Source: Sphingomonas sp.
Lineage (GTDB): Bacteria > Pseudomonadota > Alphaproteobacteria > Sphingomonadales > Sphingomonadaceae
DNA length: 64,000 nt
Assembly (NCBI RefSeq): GCF_024508665.1
Contig: NZ_JANINP010000002.1
Location: forward strand, 472,598-536,597
Reading direction: 5' to 3'
Under the pieces are notes generated by a model. It was not told the origin of the DNA, searched no databases, and worked only from the letters and a program-made list of their open reading frames with translations. Below are positions 34,223-43,137 of this stretch, in pieces (within the stretch, counting starts at the first letter, position 1; every line of letters begins with the position of its first letter). The translations under genes and the position numbers were made by a program.

Positions 34223-34380
34223 TCAGTTCCTCCAGATCGTGGGATAGCGGGTGCGATATAGCGTTGGCGCCTCCGACGGCCAGAGCAGGATATCTAGGAT
34301 GATATCAAGTCATGGCATCGCATAGCTACGAATGGCTGCCGAAAGGTGCGTTGGGCGCCGTTTTGATCTACAGGCGAAGG

Positions 34381-34524
34381 ATGGCAGACGACACGATCAT
34401 CCAGACACCCGATGGCCCGATGACCTGGGCCGAGTGGAAGAAGAAGAATCCGATCCAAATTCCGTCGCGCCGCACCAAGGGCAAGGACCTGCCGAACAAG
34501 ATCAAGCGCCGTACGGGCGACTGA
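34381..34524 (+). CDS. Small basic hypothetical protein, 47 residues
   Basis: The ATG at 34381 (MADDTIIQTPDGPMTWAEWK) is preferred over the frame from 34312, whose first 23 residues look random. The product is soluble and very Lys/Arg-rich at the C-terminus (RRTKGKDLPNKIKRRTGD), suggesting nucleic-acid or ribosome binding. The stop lies 6 nt before the antiporter start, so the two are likely co-transcribed. No family name can be given. Confidence 0.6.
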   Translation: MADDTIIQTPDGPMTWAEWKKKNPIQIPSRRTKGKDLPNKIKRRTGD

Positions 34525-34530
34525 CACTGC

Positions 34531-36114
34531 ATGCGTCCTGTCGAGACGTTCGAACTCGTCCTGGCCCTGCTGGTCGGCGTCGTCGCGCTGCATTGGGCGG
34601 CGCGGCGGCTGAAGTTGCCGCCATCGACCGCCTTGCTGGTCGGCGGCGGTGCGCTCGCGTTCATCCCGGGATTGTCGCCCGTCGCGCTCGATCCCGAACT
34701 GGCGCTGGTGCTGTTCCTGCCGCCGTTGTTGATGGACGGTGCCTATTTCACCGCGTTCGGCCGGTTCCGGCGGCATTTGCCGGGAATCCTCTCGCTCGCC
34801 ATCGGCGCGATCGTGTTCACGACGCTGGCGGTCGGAGTCGTCGCGCACTGGCTGGTCCCCAGCCTGCCCTGGGCGGCGTGCTTCGCTCTCGGCGCGATCG
34901 TCTCGCCGCCCGACGCGGTGTCGGCCCGCGCGGTGCTGCAGAACGTGAAGCTCCCCCGCCGTCTGTCGGCACTGGTCGAGGGCGAAAGCCTGCTCAACGA
35001 CGCGACCGGGCTGGTGCTGTTCCGTTTCGCCGTGGCGGCGACCTTGAGCGGCACGTTCAGCGCCGGCGCCGCGGTCGCCAGTTTCGCCCTGCTCGCGCTG
35101 GGCGGCGTGGTGGTCGGGCTGGCGGTGGCCGCAGCCTGGCTGTTCGTGGTCAAGCGCCTGAAGGACCAGACGCTGATCATCATGGCCAACACCCTGATGT
35201 GCTGGGTCGCCTACATCGCCGGCGAGCGGGCCCACGTCTCCGGAGTGATCGCGACCGTGGTCGCCGGACTGATGCTCGGCTGGTACCAGCATATCGTCTT
35301 TTCCGCGCCGGTGCGGCTGCGTGGCAGCGCGTTCTGGCAGACGATGGTGTTCATTCTCGAAGCGATTGTCTTCATCCTGATCGGCTCGTCGCTGCGTGGG
35401 GTGCTCGATCGCGTCGGCGGGTTCGAAGCGGTCACGGCGACGATGACGATCCCGATCCTCGGGGTCATCCTCACGATCGTCGCGGCGCGCTTCGCCTGGA
35501 TCTTCACCAGTGACGGCCTGCTCTCCGCTCTCCGCGCGATGGGATTCGCACGCGCGCGACCGCTCGGCGTGCGTCAGGCGACGATATTGAGCTGGACCGG
35601 GATGCGGGGAGTGGTCACGCTGGCGGTCGCGCTCTCCCTGCCCGCGGCGATGCCCGGGCGCGACCTGATGCTGGTCACCGCCTTCGCGGTGATCTTCGCC
35701 ACGGTCGTCGTGCAGGGCGCCAGCCTGGGCTGGCTGATCAGGTGGGTCGCACCCGAGGACAAGGACCCGCCGGCGAAGATGACGATGGCGGAAACCGAAG
35801 CGGCGATCGCCAGCGCGCGCAACGCGGCGGTCGAGGCCAATGCCTATGACGAGAACGGAACGCTGATCCACCCGCAATTGCTCAAGCAATCGCACAAGCG
35901 GCTGGAGGCGATCCAGCGCTACGCGGCGGATGCCGAGACGTTCATGGAGAATGTGCGCCCGCATTTCGACGTGATCCTCACCTCGATCGCCGCGGGCCGC
36001 GCCGAACTGATCCGCGTCCACCGCGCGGGGCAGATCGAGGACGAGGTATTGCAGGAGCTCGAACGCGATCTCGACGTCGAGGAGCTGGGGATCATCCTGC
36101 AACGCGGTGAGTAG
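34531..36114 (+). CDS. CPA1-family Na+/H+ antiporter
   Basis: 527 residues, about 12 membrane helices. The ion-binding region reads ALGAIVSPPDAVSARAVL and LVEGESLLNDATGLVLFRFAV, both hallmarks of CPA1/NhaP-type antiporters that exchange cytoplasmic Na+ or K+ for H+ across the inner membrane. GMRGVVTLAVALSLP is the conserved late-helix motif. A cytoplasmic helical tail of about 130 residues (from QGASLGWLIRWVAPEDKD) ends the protein and may be regulatory. It is next to a small basic protein gene. Confidence 0.93.
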   Translation: MRPVETFELVLALLVGVVALHWAARRLKLPPSTALLVGGGALAFIPGLSPVALDPELALVLFLPPLLMDGAYFTAFGRFRRHLPGILSLAIGAIVFTTLAVGVVAHWLVPSLPWAACFALGAIVSPPDAVSARAVLQNVKLPRRLSALVEGESLLNDATGLVLFRFAVAATLSGTFSAGAAVASFALLALGGVVVGLAVAAAWLFVVKRLKDQTLIIMANTLMCWVAYIAGERAHVSGVIATVVAGLMLGWYQHIVFSAPVRLRGSAFWQTMVFILEAIVFILIGSSLRGVLDRVGGFEAVTATMTIPILGVILTIVAARFAWIFTSDGLLSALRAMGFARARPLGVRQATILSWTGMRGVVTLAVALSLPAAMPGRDLMLVTAFAVIFATVVVQGASLGWLIRWVAPEDKDPPAKMTMAETEAAIASARNAAVEANAYDENGTLIHPQLLKQSHKRLEAIQRYAADAETFMENVRPHFDVILTSIAAGRAELIRVHRAGQIEDEVLQELERDLDVEELGIILQRGE

Positions 36115-36150
36115 CGGCGATATCAGCCCACTATTCCCGTATTTCTCCCC

Positions 36151-36555
36151 TCAGACCCCACTCACCACCAAGCTATAAACGATCTTGCCCAATGCCCCGA
36201 GCAGCAGCACTCCGCTGGCCGCGAACTGGATCAAGAAGCCGGTGCTGCGCTTGCCCGGATCGGCCATATAGCCGGCGGCGTAGACCAGCCGCCCGGCGAT
36301 CCACACCAGGCCCAGCCCGGCAGCGACATATTCATTCCAATAGATCGCGAACAGCCACAGGCCTCCCAGGAACAGCGGCAGCCCTTCGAGCGTGTTGAGG
36401 TGCACTCTGACCGCGCGTTCGAGCAGCGGGTCGCCGGTCATTGCCGGCGCGGCGATGCCCGATTTGCCGCGCGCGCGGCCGACCTGCAGGCTCATGTAGA
36501 AATAGACCAATAGCGCCACGATCGTGACGATCGCGGTCCAGCGATGTTCCATCAT
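36151..36555 (-). CDS. MAPEG family membrane protein
   Basis: 134 residues from the first of two ATGs at 36555, with GGGGGA 6 nt upstream. Four membrane helices in the MAPEG (membrane-associated eicosanoid/glutathione metabolism) pattern, with the conserved VRVHLNTLEGLPLFLGGLWLFA and GLVWIAGRLVYAAGYM. Bacterial members may be glutathione-dependent or only structural; activity is not predictable. It lies 53 nt downstream of the amidohydrolase start-side neighbour's upstream gene on the opposite strand to the antiporter, which it converges on. Confidence 0.88.
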   Translation of the reverse strand: MMEHRWTAIVTIVALLVYFYMSLQVGRARGKSGIAAPAMTGDPLLERAVRVHLNTLEGLPLFLGGLWLFAIYWNEYVAAGLGLVWIAGRLVYAAGYMADPGKRSTGFLIQFAASGVLLLGALGKIVYSLVVSGV

Positions 36556-36608
36556 CGAATGTCCCCCGGATACTGGGCAGCGCTTGTGCCGCCCTTCGTG
36601 CGTGATCC

Positions 36609-38648
36609 TTATCTCGGCATGCCGCTCAGCCCACTCGCCTGGCGCAGCGCGTTCCCGTCGAGGCGATAGCCGTCGAGGAACACCGTCCGGACGTGGCGGA
36701 GATTGGTGAGATCCTTCGACACGTCGCCATCGACCAGGATGATATCCGCGGTCTTGCCCGGCGCGATCGACCCGACGCCGCCATCCATCCCGGTCATGCG
36801 CGCCGGGATGATCGTCGCGGTCTGGAGCGATTCCGCATTGGTCAGGCCGGCCTGTTGATAGAGTTCGAGTTCGCGCACCAGCTCCAGGCCATAGCCATCG
36901 GTGCCCGCGACGATGCGGACGCCGGCCTGGTGAAGCCGCCCGACCAATTGGACCATCTTGACGAAGCTCTTGCGGAAATCGTCGCGCGTCAGCCCGCCGA
37001 ACAGCGGATAGCCGGAAATCTTCCAGCCCCGCACGACCGCAGGCGGCGCGACGTCGGCGAACGGCGCATATTCGGGCGACAGCGCGCTGCCGTCCGAGGT
37101 CATCAGCGGCTCCCACACGGTCAGGGTCGGATCGATGATCGTCCCGCGCTTCGACAGTTCGGCGTAGAAGGCCTTCATCGCCGGCGAGTCGAGATCGACG
37201 TCCTTGCCGTATTTCGCCGGCCCTTCGAGCCGCGCGGCGGTATTGGCCTTGTCGACCACTTCCTGCGGCATCGCCTGCATCATGATGAAGTTGATGTGGG
37301 TGACCTCGTCATAGCCCGCGCGCACCGCGTCGAGCGGGCGCATCCCGGCCGGCACATGGCCATGGACATGCAAGCCGAGCTTGTGCGCCTCGCCCGCCGC
37401 CGGGGCGATCCAGGCCGGGTTCATCGAGGTGTAGAATTTGGCGCCCCACAGTCCCGCCGCCTTGATCTTGTCGACCGCGGCGACCGCCTCGGCCGCCGAC
37501 GAGACGGTGAGCGCACCCTGGGCGGCGAGCGGGTCCTTGCGGTCGATGATCACCGAGATCTTGCCGTCGGGCGCGAGCAAGTCGCCCGCGGCACGGCGTT
37601 TATAGATGCTCAGCGCGTCCTCGATCAGCGACCCCGGACTGCGATAATTGGTCATGCCCGTCGCCACGTTCTGGAGCAGGCTCCAGTCGTCGCCGACATG
37701 CTGGTGCGAATCCCACAGGCCGGGCAGCAACGTCTTGCCCTTTCCGTCGATAATCGTCGTCCCCGCAGGCGCCTTGAGCGACCCCGCCGCGCCGACCGCG
37801 GCGACCTTGCCGTTCGCGATCAGCACCGCGCGGTCGGGCAGATATTTGCCCGCGACCGAATCGAACATCAGCACATTGTCGACCAAAGTCGCACTGCGGT
37901 TCGCCGGCTTCAGGAAATCATGCGCCACATCGCGGACCATCGCCGCGGTCGCCTTGTCCTGGAGGTCCTTGAGCTTGGGGCCGTTGCTCTCATAGCCTTC
38001 GGGCAATAGCGAGATCACACCGGCATTGCCGAAGAAATGGTTGTCGCTGTCCAGCCAGACCGGCGACGGACTGAAACCATAGCCGGTGATGAAGGCCAGC
38101 TTGATCGTCTTCTTGCCTTGCGGGCCATCGACCTCGACGGGCTGGCCGATCTTGATGCTGGCATGGCCGCTCGGCAGCAGGTCGATACCCTTGGCGCCGG
38201 CGGCGACGAGCGCGTTTACGTCCATCTCGCTCGCAAGCCAGGGGCCGCCATAGGTGCTGTAGCGCCTGTCGGCGAACGGCGCGGAGCCCGAATCGACGGC
38301 AGTCTTCCAATGCGCGACGCCACCCGCATCGACGTCGAAATTCTCGGTCGCGTCGCCCGAATCGGTGAAGCCGCGAATGGCGATCGCCGAGGGTCGTTTA
38401 TCAGGTGCCAAGGTCACCAGCTCGTCCGTCTCGGTGACCCAGCCACGCAACGTCATCGACATGCGATACGCGACCTTGCCGTCGGGCGTCGTCCACGACC
38501 AGATGTCGCCATGCTTCCCGGCGATCGAACTGATCGTGAAGTGCCGAGCGCCCGCCGGCGCGACCATCAGCTCTTCCTTGGGTGTCGATGCGGCTCCGGC
38601 GATCGAGGCGGTGGCGACGAGCAGTGACGCGAGCAGAATCCGGCGCAT
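36609..38648 (-). CDS. Amidohydrolase family protein, secreted
   Basis: 679 residues from the ATG at 38648, with AAGGGGGA 5 nt before. A signal peptide (MRRILLASLLVATASIAGAAS) is followed by a roughly 250-residue N-terminal beta domain, then the metal-dependent amidohydrolase barrel: LLPGLWDSHQHVGDDW (HxH), the carboxylated-Lys/Lys region GAKFYTSM, HVHGHVPAG, and Asp in VAGTDGYG. The C-terminal segment closes the small beta-sandwich (GKTADIILVDGDVSKDL). Likely a periplasmic imidase, prolidase or cyclic amide hydrolase; the substrate is unknown. It sits just upstream of the MAPEG gene's far side on the same strand. Confidence 0.9.
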   Translation of the reverse strand: MRRILLASLLVATASIAGAASTPKEELMVAPAGARHFTISSIAGKHGDIWSWTTPDGKVAYRMSMTLRGWVTETDELVTLAPDKRPSAIAIRGFTDSGDATENFDVDAGGVAHWKTAVDSGSAPFADRRYSTYGGPWLASEMDVNALVAAGAKGIDLLPSGHASIKIGQPVEVDGPQGKKTIKLAFITGYGFSPSPVWLDSDNHFFGNAGVISLLPEGYESNGPKLKDLQDKATAAMVRDVAHDFLKPANRSATLVDNVLMFDSVAGKYLPDRAVLIANGKVAAVGAAGSLKAPAGTTIIDGKGKTLLPGLWDSHQHVGDDWSLLQNVATGMTNYRSPGSLIEDALSIYKRRAAGDLLAPDGKISVIIDRKDPLAAQGALTVSSAAEAVAAVDKIKAAGLWGAKFYTSMNPAWIAPAAGEAHKLGLHVHGHVPAGMRPLDAVRAGYDEVTHINFIMMQAMPQEVVDKANTAARLEGPAKYGKDVDLDSPAMKAFYAELSKRGTIIDPTLTVWEPLMTSDGSALSPEYAPFADVAPPAVVRGWKISGYPLFGGLTRDDFRKSFVKMVQLVGRLHQAGVRIVAGTDGYGLELVRELELYQQAGLTNAESLQTATIIPARMTGMDGGVGSIAPGKTADIILVDGDVSKDLTNLRHVRTVFLDGYRLDGNALRQASGLSGMPR

Positions 38649-38777
38649 GTTATTCCCCCTTGCAGGCGGGGTCGAGACTGACGCGGTCCGCCCGGCGAGG
38701 CAACCGGATATCTGCCGCGCCGTCTTCCGGTCCAATGGCGCCCCCCCGTTCGCCTCGGACTTGGCCGTAGGTCCGGC

Positions 38778-39899
38778 CTATGCCGATAGAAACACCACTC
38801 CGGGAATGGCGGTGCCATAGGCGGCAGCGCCGAGCCGTCCGTCCTTTTCCAGCCGGAGTCGAGCCACATTCCCCGAACGCTGGTTGGCGACCAGCATTTC
38901 TCCACGCTCCTCCAGCAGCAGGAACAGGCGTGGGCCACGCCCCCCGGATCCGGCGTGCTGCAGGAGCTTCAATCCGCCATCCGCGCCGATCGCGAACACA
39001 GCGATGCTGTCGTGACCGCGATTGGAGACGTACAGCCGTGTACCGCTCTTATTGACCGCAATGTGGGCGGCGGTCGAGGTTCCGGAGAACGCCGCCGGCA
39101 ACGTCGAAAGGACCCCCTTGGCGGCAAAGCTGCCGTCCGGAAGGACCTCAAGGGTCGTCACGGTATTGGCCAATTCCGAAACCAGATAGGCGATCCGCAA
39201 GCGAGGGTGGCGCGCAAGATGGCGCGGACCCGACCCCGCCGGCGCCCGATAGGCGAGCGACGTTGATATGATCGCGCCCGACCGCGGATCCACCGCGTGC
39301 GCGAAGATGGCATCCGCGCCCAGGTCAACCGCGTGGAGCAGCTTCCCGCCCATCGCAAAACCCACCCAATGCGCATGGGCGCCCGCCTGGCGCGCGCGGT
39401 TGGGACCGCTGCCGGTATGTACCGCAAGCTGCGCTTCGCCCATCGGACGACCGGTGGTGCGATCGATCCGCCAAACGGCGACGCTTCCACTAGAATAATT
39501 GGCGACGGCCAACAGGCCGCCGTCCGGACTGAGGGCCGCATGGCAGGGATCGGCACCCTGCGTGGAGAAATCTCCCAGAAGCCGGAACCCACGATCGTAA
39601 ACGCCGAGCCGGCCCTTTTCCTGTTCATCGAGCAAGTATCGAATGCCGGTCGCGCTCGCGCGCACGCCGAACGACGCGTTGCGGATCGTGTCCAGCGGAT
39701 GCCCCGCTACCCAACCGCTCGGCCTCGCCATCAAAGGCACAAGGCCGGGCCCGCCTTCTTGAGCATAGGTGCCGGCGATCAGTTCGCCCGTCTTCTCTGC
39801 CAGCAGCCTGGAAGGGAGCGCGCCGAGCGCTATTGCGGTTCCGACGAGCGCGCGCCGGGAAAAGAGCAATGCGGAAGCAGGCATAGGTCGTACGGTCAC
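38778..39899 (-). CDS. Lactonase family seven-bladed beta-propeller (6-phosphogluconolactonase-like)
   Basis: 373 residues from a GTG at 39899 (AGGA 6 nt upstream); the ATG at 39884 is an alternative. The N-terminus (ALLFSRRALVGTAIALGALPS) is Tat-like, so the protein is exported, unlike cytoplasmic Pgl. Propeller repeats: DPCHAALSPDGGLLAVANYSSGSVAVWRID, AGAHAHWVGFAMGGKLLHAVDLG, GSGPRHLARHPRLRIAYLVSELANTVTTLEV, AAHIAVNKSGTRLYVSNRGHDSIAVF, the lactonase (PF10282) pattern. It is divergent from the GntP permease, fitting periplasmic gluconolactone hydrolysis before gluconate uptake. Confidence 0.88.
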   Translation of the reverse strand: MTVRPMPASALLFSRRALVGTAIALGALPSRLLAEKTGELIAGTYAQEGGPGLVPLMARPSGWVAGHPLDTIRNASFGVRASATGIRYLLDEQEKGRLGVYDRGFRLLGDFSTQGADPCHAALSPDGGLLAVANYSSGSVAVWRIDRTTGRPMGEAQLAVHTGSGPNRARQAGAHAHWVGFAMGGKLLHAVDLGADAIFAHAVDPRSGAIISTSLAYRAPAGSGPRHLARHPRLRIAYLVSELANTVTTLEVLPDGSFAAKGVLSTLPAAFSGTSTAAHIAVNKSGTRLYVSNRGHDSIAVFAIGADGGLKLLQHAGSGGRGPRLFLLLEERGEMLVANQRSGNVARLRLEKDGRLGAAAYGTAIPGVVFLSA

Positions 39900-40026
39900 G
39901 TTGGTTCCTCGGGTGAACTTGTCTGGACGATCATCGCATCGATCCTGACGATGGGGCCGCGCTATTCGTCGGCCGCATTCCTCTCCGTCCAGGCCGGGCA
40001 TTCCTTTGCGAGCAAGAAGCCATAAT

Positions 40027-40037
40027 TGGTCGGACAG
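40027..40037. promoter_or_regulatory. FadR/GntR-type operator candidate 1
   Basis: TGGTCGGACAG matches TNGTNNNACN(A/G), the FadR-subfamily site, in the divergent lactonase-permease region. Confidence 0.4.
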
Positions 40038-40100
40038 GTTCAACCTAATTATCTACGGCGCTGACGATCGGAAGCCTCTTTTCGTAGCGGCAGAGCAAAA

Positions 40101-40113
40101 TCTGTCATACAGA
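40101..40113. promoter_or_regulatory. FadR/GntR-type operator candidate 2
   Basis: TCTGTCATACAGA is a palindrome with the FadR-type GT-N3-AC core. With the site at 40027 it lies between the divergent lactonase and GntP genes; the FadR-type regulator is encoded two genes away. Confidence 0.5.
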
Positions 40114-40232
40114 AATTTCGATCGAAGCTGGCGGTAAAGAATAGAATTCTGTGGGAGGGGAAGAGGCATGCCTCAGCACATTGCCTGCGCGAAAACGGGT
40201 CGCTCGCCGATCCGATACGGGCACCCTTAACC

Positions 40233-41579
40233 ATGACGCCGGAAGATATTCGCCTGATCCTGTCGGCCGTCTCGGGGATCGGCCTGTCCGTCCTGCTGAT
40301 CGTCAAGGGCCGGCTTCACCCCTTCATCGCGCTGCTATGCGGCGCGTTCGTCGCCGGCTTGGGCGCCGGCATGTCCCCGGTCGCCACGGCGGCGGCGGTG
40401 CAAAAGGGCGGCGGCGACATTCTCGGCGGAACGGGTCTGGTCGTAGCGCTGGGCCTGTCCTTGGGCGCGATGCTGCAACTGTCGGATGGCGCCGCGTCGC
40501 TGGCGCGGCGTGGCCTGAGGCTCGCGGGCAACGCCGGCGCGCCCTGGGCAAGCCTGTTGGTGGCATTGGTCATCGGATTGCCGCTGTTTTTCGAGACGGG
40601 GCTGGTGCTTCTGCTGCCCATCCTCGCAACCGCCGCCGCGAACCTTCCCGGCGACGCAAACGCCGACGCCGGCAAACTGCGGCTGATGCTTCCTGCCCTG
40701 GCCGGCCTTTCCGTCGTTCACGCCTTGGTGCCGCCGCACCCGGGGCCGCTTCTGGCCGTCACCGCGCTCAGTGCCGATCTCGGCCGGACGATTCTCTATG
40801 GCCTTGTCGTGGCGGTCCCGACCGCGATCATCGCCGGCCCGTTGCTGTCGCGATTGACCGCACGGGGGATCGCGCTGAGCGCCCCCTCGATCGAGCTGAG
40901 CGAGCCTCTGCAAGCCGCGCCGGCATTGGGCATATCGCTCGCGGTCATCCTGATGCCGGTCGTGCTGATCGCGGCCGGCCAGATACCGGCCGTGCTGCCG
41001 GCCAGCGCCGCCGCGTCGGTCGGTTGGCTCACCTTCGCGAGCAACCCGGTCTTTGCGCTGCTCCTGACCAATATCGTCGCATTGCCGCTCCTGTTCGGGC
41101 GCCGGGTAGGCGACGCCGCAGTGCAAAGGACGATCTGGACGGACGCGATGAAACCGGCGGGTACGATTCTGTTGTCGATCGGCGCCGGCGGCGCGCTCAA
41201 GCAAGTGCTGGTCAGCGCCGGACTGTCGGACTTGCTGGCGAAGGTGGCGGCGGGCGGCGCTTTATCGCCGATCGTGCTCGCCTGGCTCGTGGCGGTGGGC
41301 ATTCGGCTGGCGACGGGCTCCGCCACCGTGGCGACGATCACGACTGCCGGCATCATGGGCGGAGTCGTCGCGAAGAGCGGCGCGTCGCCGGAATGGGTGG
41401 TGCTCGCCATCGGTGCCGGATCGGTGTTTTTCTCGCACGTCAACGATCCCGGCTTCTGGCTGGTAAAGGGATATCTCGGCACGAGCACGGCGGACACGTT
41501 CCGCACATGGTCGGTACTGGAGACGGTCGTGTCGGTCGTCGGACTGGCCTGTGTGCTGGGCGCGAGCTGCCTGCTGTGA
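40233..41579 (+). CDS. gntP: GntP-family gluconate:H+ symporter
   Basis: 448 residues with about 12-14 membrane helices. GntP family motifs: LHPFIALLCGAFVAGLGAGM near the N-terminus, IGLPLFFETGLVLLLPI, ALVPPHPGPLLAVTAL and HVNDPGFWLVKGYLG near the end. These permeases take up gluconate or related sugar acids with protons. Its gene context (exported gluconolactonase-like protein divergent, FadR-type regulator 49 nt downstream) agrees with sugar-acid uptake. No gluconate kinase lies next to it in the window. Confidence 0.92.
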   Translation: MTPEDIRLILSAVSGIGLSVLLIVKGRLHPFIALLCGAFVAGLGAGMSPVATAAAVQKGGGDILGGTGLVVALGLSLGAMLQLSDGAASLARRGLRLAGNAGAPWASLLVALVIGLPLFFETGLVLLLPILATAAANLPGDANADAGKLRLMLPALAGLSVVHALVPPHPGPLLAVTALSADLGRTILYGLVVAVPTAIIAGPLLSRLTARGIALSAPSIELSEPLQAAPALGISLAVILMPVVLIAAGQIPAVLPASAAASVGWLTFASNPVFALLLTNIVALPLLFGRRVGDAAVQRTIWTDAMKPAGTILLSIGAGGALKQVLVSAGLSDLLAKVAAGGALSPIVLAWLVAVGIRLATGSATVATITTAGIMGGVVAKSGASPEWVVLAIGAGSVFFSHVNDPGFWLVKGYLGTSTADTFRTWSVLETVVSVVGLACVLGASCLL

Positions 41580-41627
41580 TCAGATTGGACCGACAATGAC
41601 GCCGTCAAAAGCCCGAAGAGCCAAGGG

Positions 41628-42305
41628 ATGAGCGAGGGCCGAGCAGCCGATCGCGCCTATACGGGTATCGTCGAGATCATCAATCGCGACCAGCTGGAGA
41701 TCGGCGATCGTTTGCCGTCGGAAGCAAGGCTGGTCGAGATGTTCGGGATCTCGCGTACGATCGTCCGCGAAGCGCTGGTCCGGCTGGGCTCCGACGGCAT
41801 CACCGAAGCGCGGCGAGGTGCTGGTTCGTTCGTCAAGCGGCGTCCGTCGGAGCGGCTGGTTGCGCACATGCCGATGGAGGAACTCTCCGCCACGCTGGGC
41901 AGCTATGAGGTGCGGTTCGTTCTGGAGGCGGAAGCCGCGCGGCTTGCCGCCGCACGCCGCTCCGCTGAACAGATGCGGGCCATCGACCAGGAGATGGCCC
42001 GGCTGGAAAAGGCGCTGTTGTCGAGCGGACCCGCGCATCTGGAGGACATGGCCCTCCACCGGGCAATCGTACTCGCTACCTCCAACCCCGCTTTCGTCTC
42101 GGCGTTCGACCATATGTTCGCGGACATGGATCGCGTGATGAAGGCGGGTATCGACATATCGCGGTCGCGACCTCCGGAGACGATCGATGCCATGCTGTCC
42201 GAACACCGGATGATCGTCGAAGCGATCCGGGTTCAGGACGCAGACGGAGCGGCGCTGGCCATGCGCTGGCATCTTTCGCAAGGCCGCAAGCGGCTGATGC
42301 CCTGA
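41628..42305 (+). CDS. GntR-family regulator, FadR subfamily
   Basis: 225 residues. Winged-helix GntR domain (YTGIVEIINRDQLEIGDRLPSEARLVEMFGISRTIVREALVRLGSDGITEARRGAGSFVKRR), then the all-helical FCD domain (YEVRFVLEAEAARLAAARRS...LHRAIVLATSNPAFVSAFDHMF...EHRMIVEAIRVQDADGAALAMRWHL), whose His/Asp residues bind a metal and a small organic acid. It follows the permease by 48 nt. It likely represses the permease and lactonase genes by the GT-N3-AC sites between them and releases on binding sugar acid (inference). Confidence 0.93.
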   Translation: MSEGRAADRAYTGIVEIINRDQLEIGDRLPSEARLVEMFGISRTIVREALVRLGSDGITEARRGAGSFVKRRPSERLVAHMPMEELSATLGSYEVRFVLEAEAARLAAARRSAEQMRAIDQEMARLEKALLSSGPAHLEDMALHRAIVLATSNPAFVSAFDHMFADMDRVMKAGIDISRSRPPETIDAMLSEHRMIVEAIRVQDADGAALAMRWHLSQGRKRLMP

Positions 42306-42548
42306 CACCTGCCGAGCGCCGAAGACGGGGAGCTGCAGAATGGGTCCGAAGACAGCCGGTGGAGGCCGGCGACATCCGGCGCCGATCGACGGGAGAAATC
42401 TCCTTTCCTGACCAACCGCTCGCTCCAGGAAAGCCCGCTACATATCGGTATCGAAATGATATTTTTCCGTTTTCCATCGACATCCGGGAACGGAACCGTT
42501 CGGGAGGGGTTGGCGCCTAAAAGAAGATAACAAGCAAGGGTGGCCTAT
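42306..42548. other. Intergenic stretch
   Basis: No gene seen. An AT-richer patch with ATATC and GATAT arms (about 42441-42462) could be part of a promoter for the secreted protein that follows. Confidence 0.3.
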
Positions 42549-42980
42549 ATGGGGAAGGCACTGAGCGTCGCTGCGGTCGCGCTCGCCTGCACCGCGACGA
42601 GCGGACAGGCGAAGAGCGGGCCGCAAACGTCCGGGACGTCCCGCTACGCGGTGGAGATCAGCGGCGTCGTTCCGGTGATCTGCCGTGCCGAAACCGACAT
42701 CGCCGTCATTCCTACCGGACCGGGCGAGGTATCACTCGGCGCGCTCAAGGAATTCTGCAACAACCCCAATGGCTATGAGGTCTATGCCGATTATGCGCCG
42801 GCGTTGGCCAAGGCGAGCCTGTCGATCGACGGGCACAAGGTGCCGCTGAACGCATCGGGGACCACCCGGATCGACACATCGAACCGCGCCCGCGTCGTGA
42901 CGCGCAACCTCTCGCTGACGCTACCCGAGGGCGTGCCATCGAGCACGATCGCATTTCGCATCGTCGCATTGCAGCGGTAG
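42549..42980 (+). CDS. Secreted hypothetical protein with two conserved-looking cysteines
   Basis: 143 residues from the ATG at 42549 (AAGGG 8 nt upstream). A signal peptide (MGKALSVAAVALACTATSGQA) is followed by a beta-rich domain: YAVEISGVVPVICRAET, VSLGALKEFCNNPNGYEVYADYAP, ASLSIDGHKVPLNASGTTRID, VTRNLSLTLPEGVPSSTIAFRIVALQ. The two cysteines at the ends of the first part and the strand order recall spore-coat-U/Csu-type pilin-like folds, but no usher or chaperone gene is nearby. Function unknown. Confidence 0.7.
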   Translation: MGKALSVAAVALACTATSGQAKSGPQTSGTSRYAVEISGVVPVICRAETDIAVIPTGPGEVSLGALKEFCNNPNGYEVYADYAPALAKASLSIDGHKVPLNASGTTRIDTSNRARVVTRNLSLTLPEGVPSSTIAFRIVALQR

Positions 42981-43137
42981 TTTATGGAATAAGCGCCGTG
43001 CGGGCATCGCACGAGAAATCGCTCGAATTGACATCCACTCGACTGTTGAGATGCCGCCGGTCACCTTCGCGCCGCCTCCTCCAATCGCCGCCGGCGATGG
43101 GGCGGTCTCAGCGATGCACGACAACGACAAGCGCAGG

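Noticed and set aside
34294..36102. 602-codon minus-strand frame opposite the CPA1 antiporter
   Set aside because: Highly Arg/Gln/Asp-rich with no domain; antisense shadow of a membrane-protein gene.
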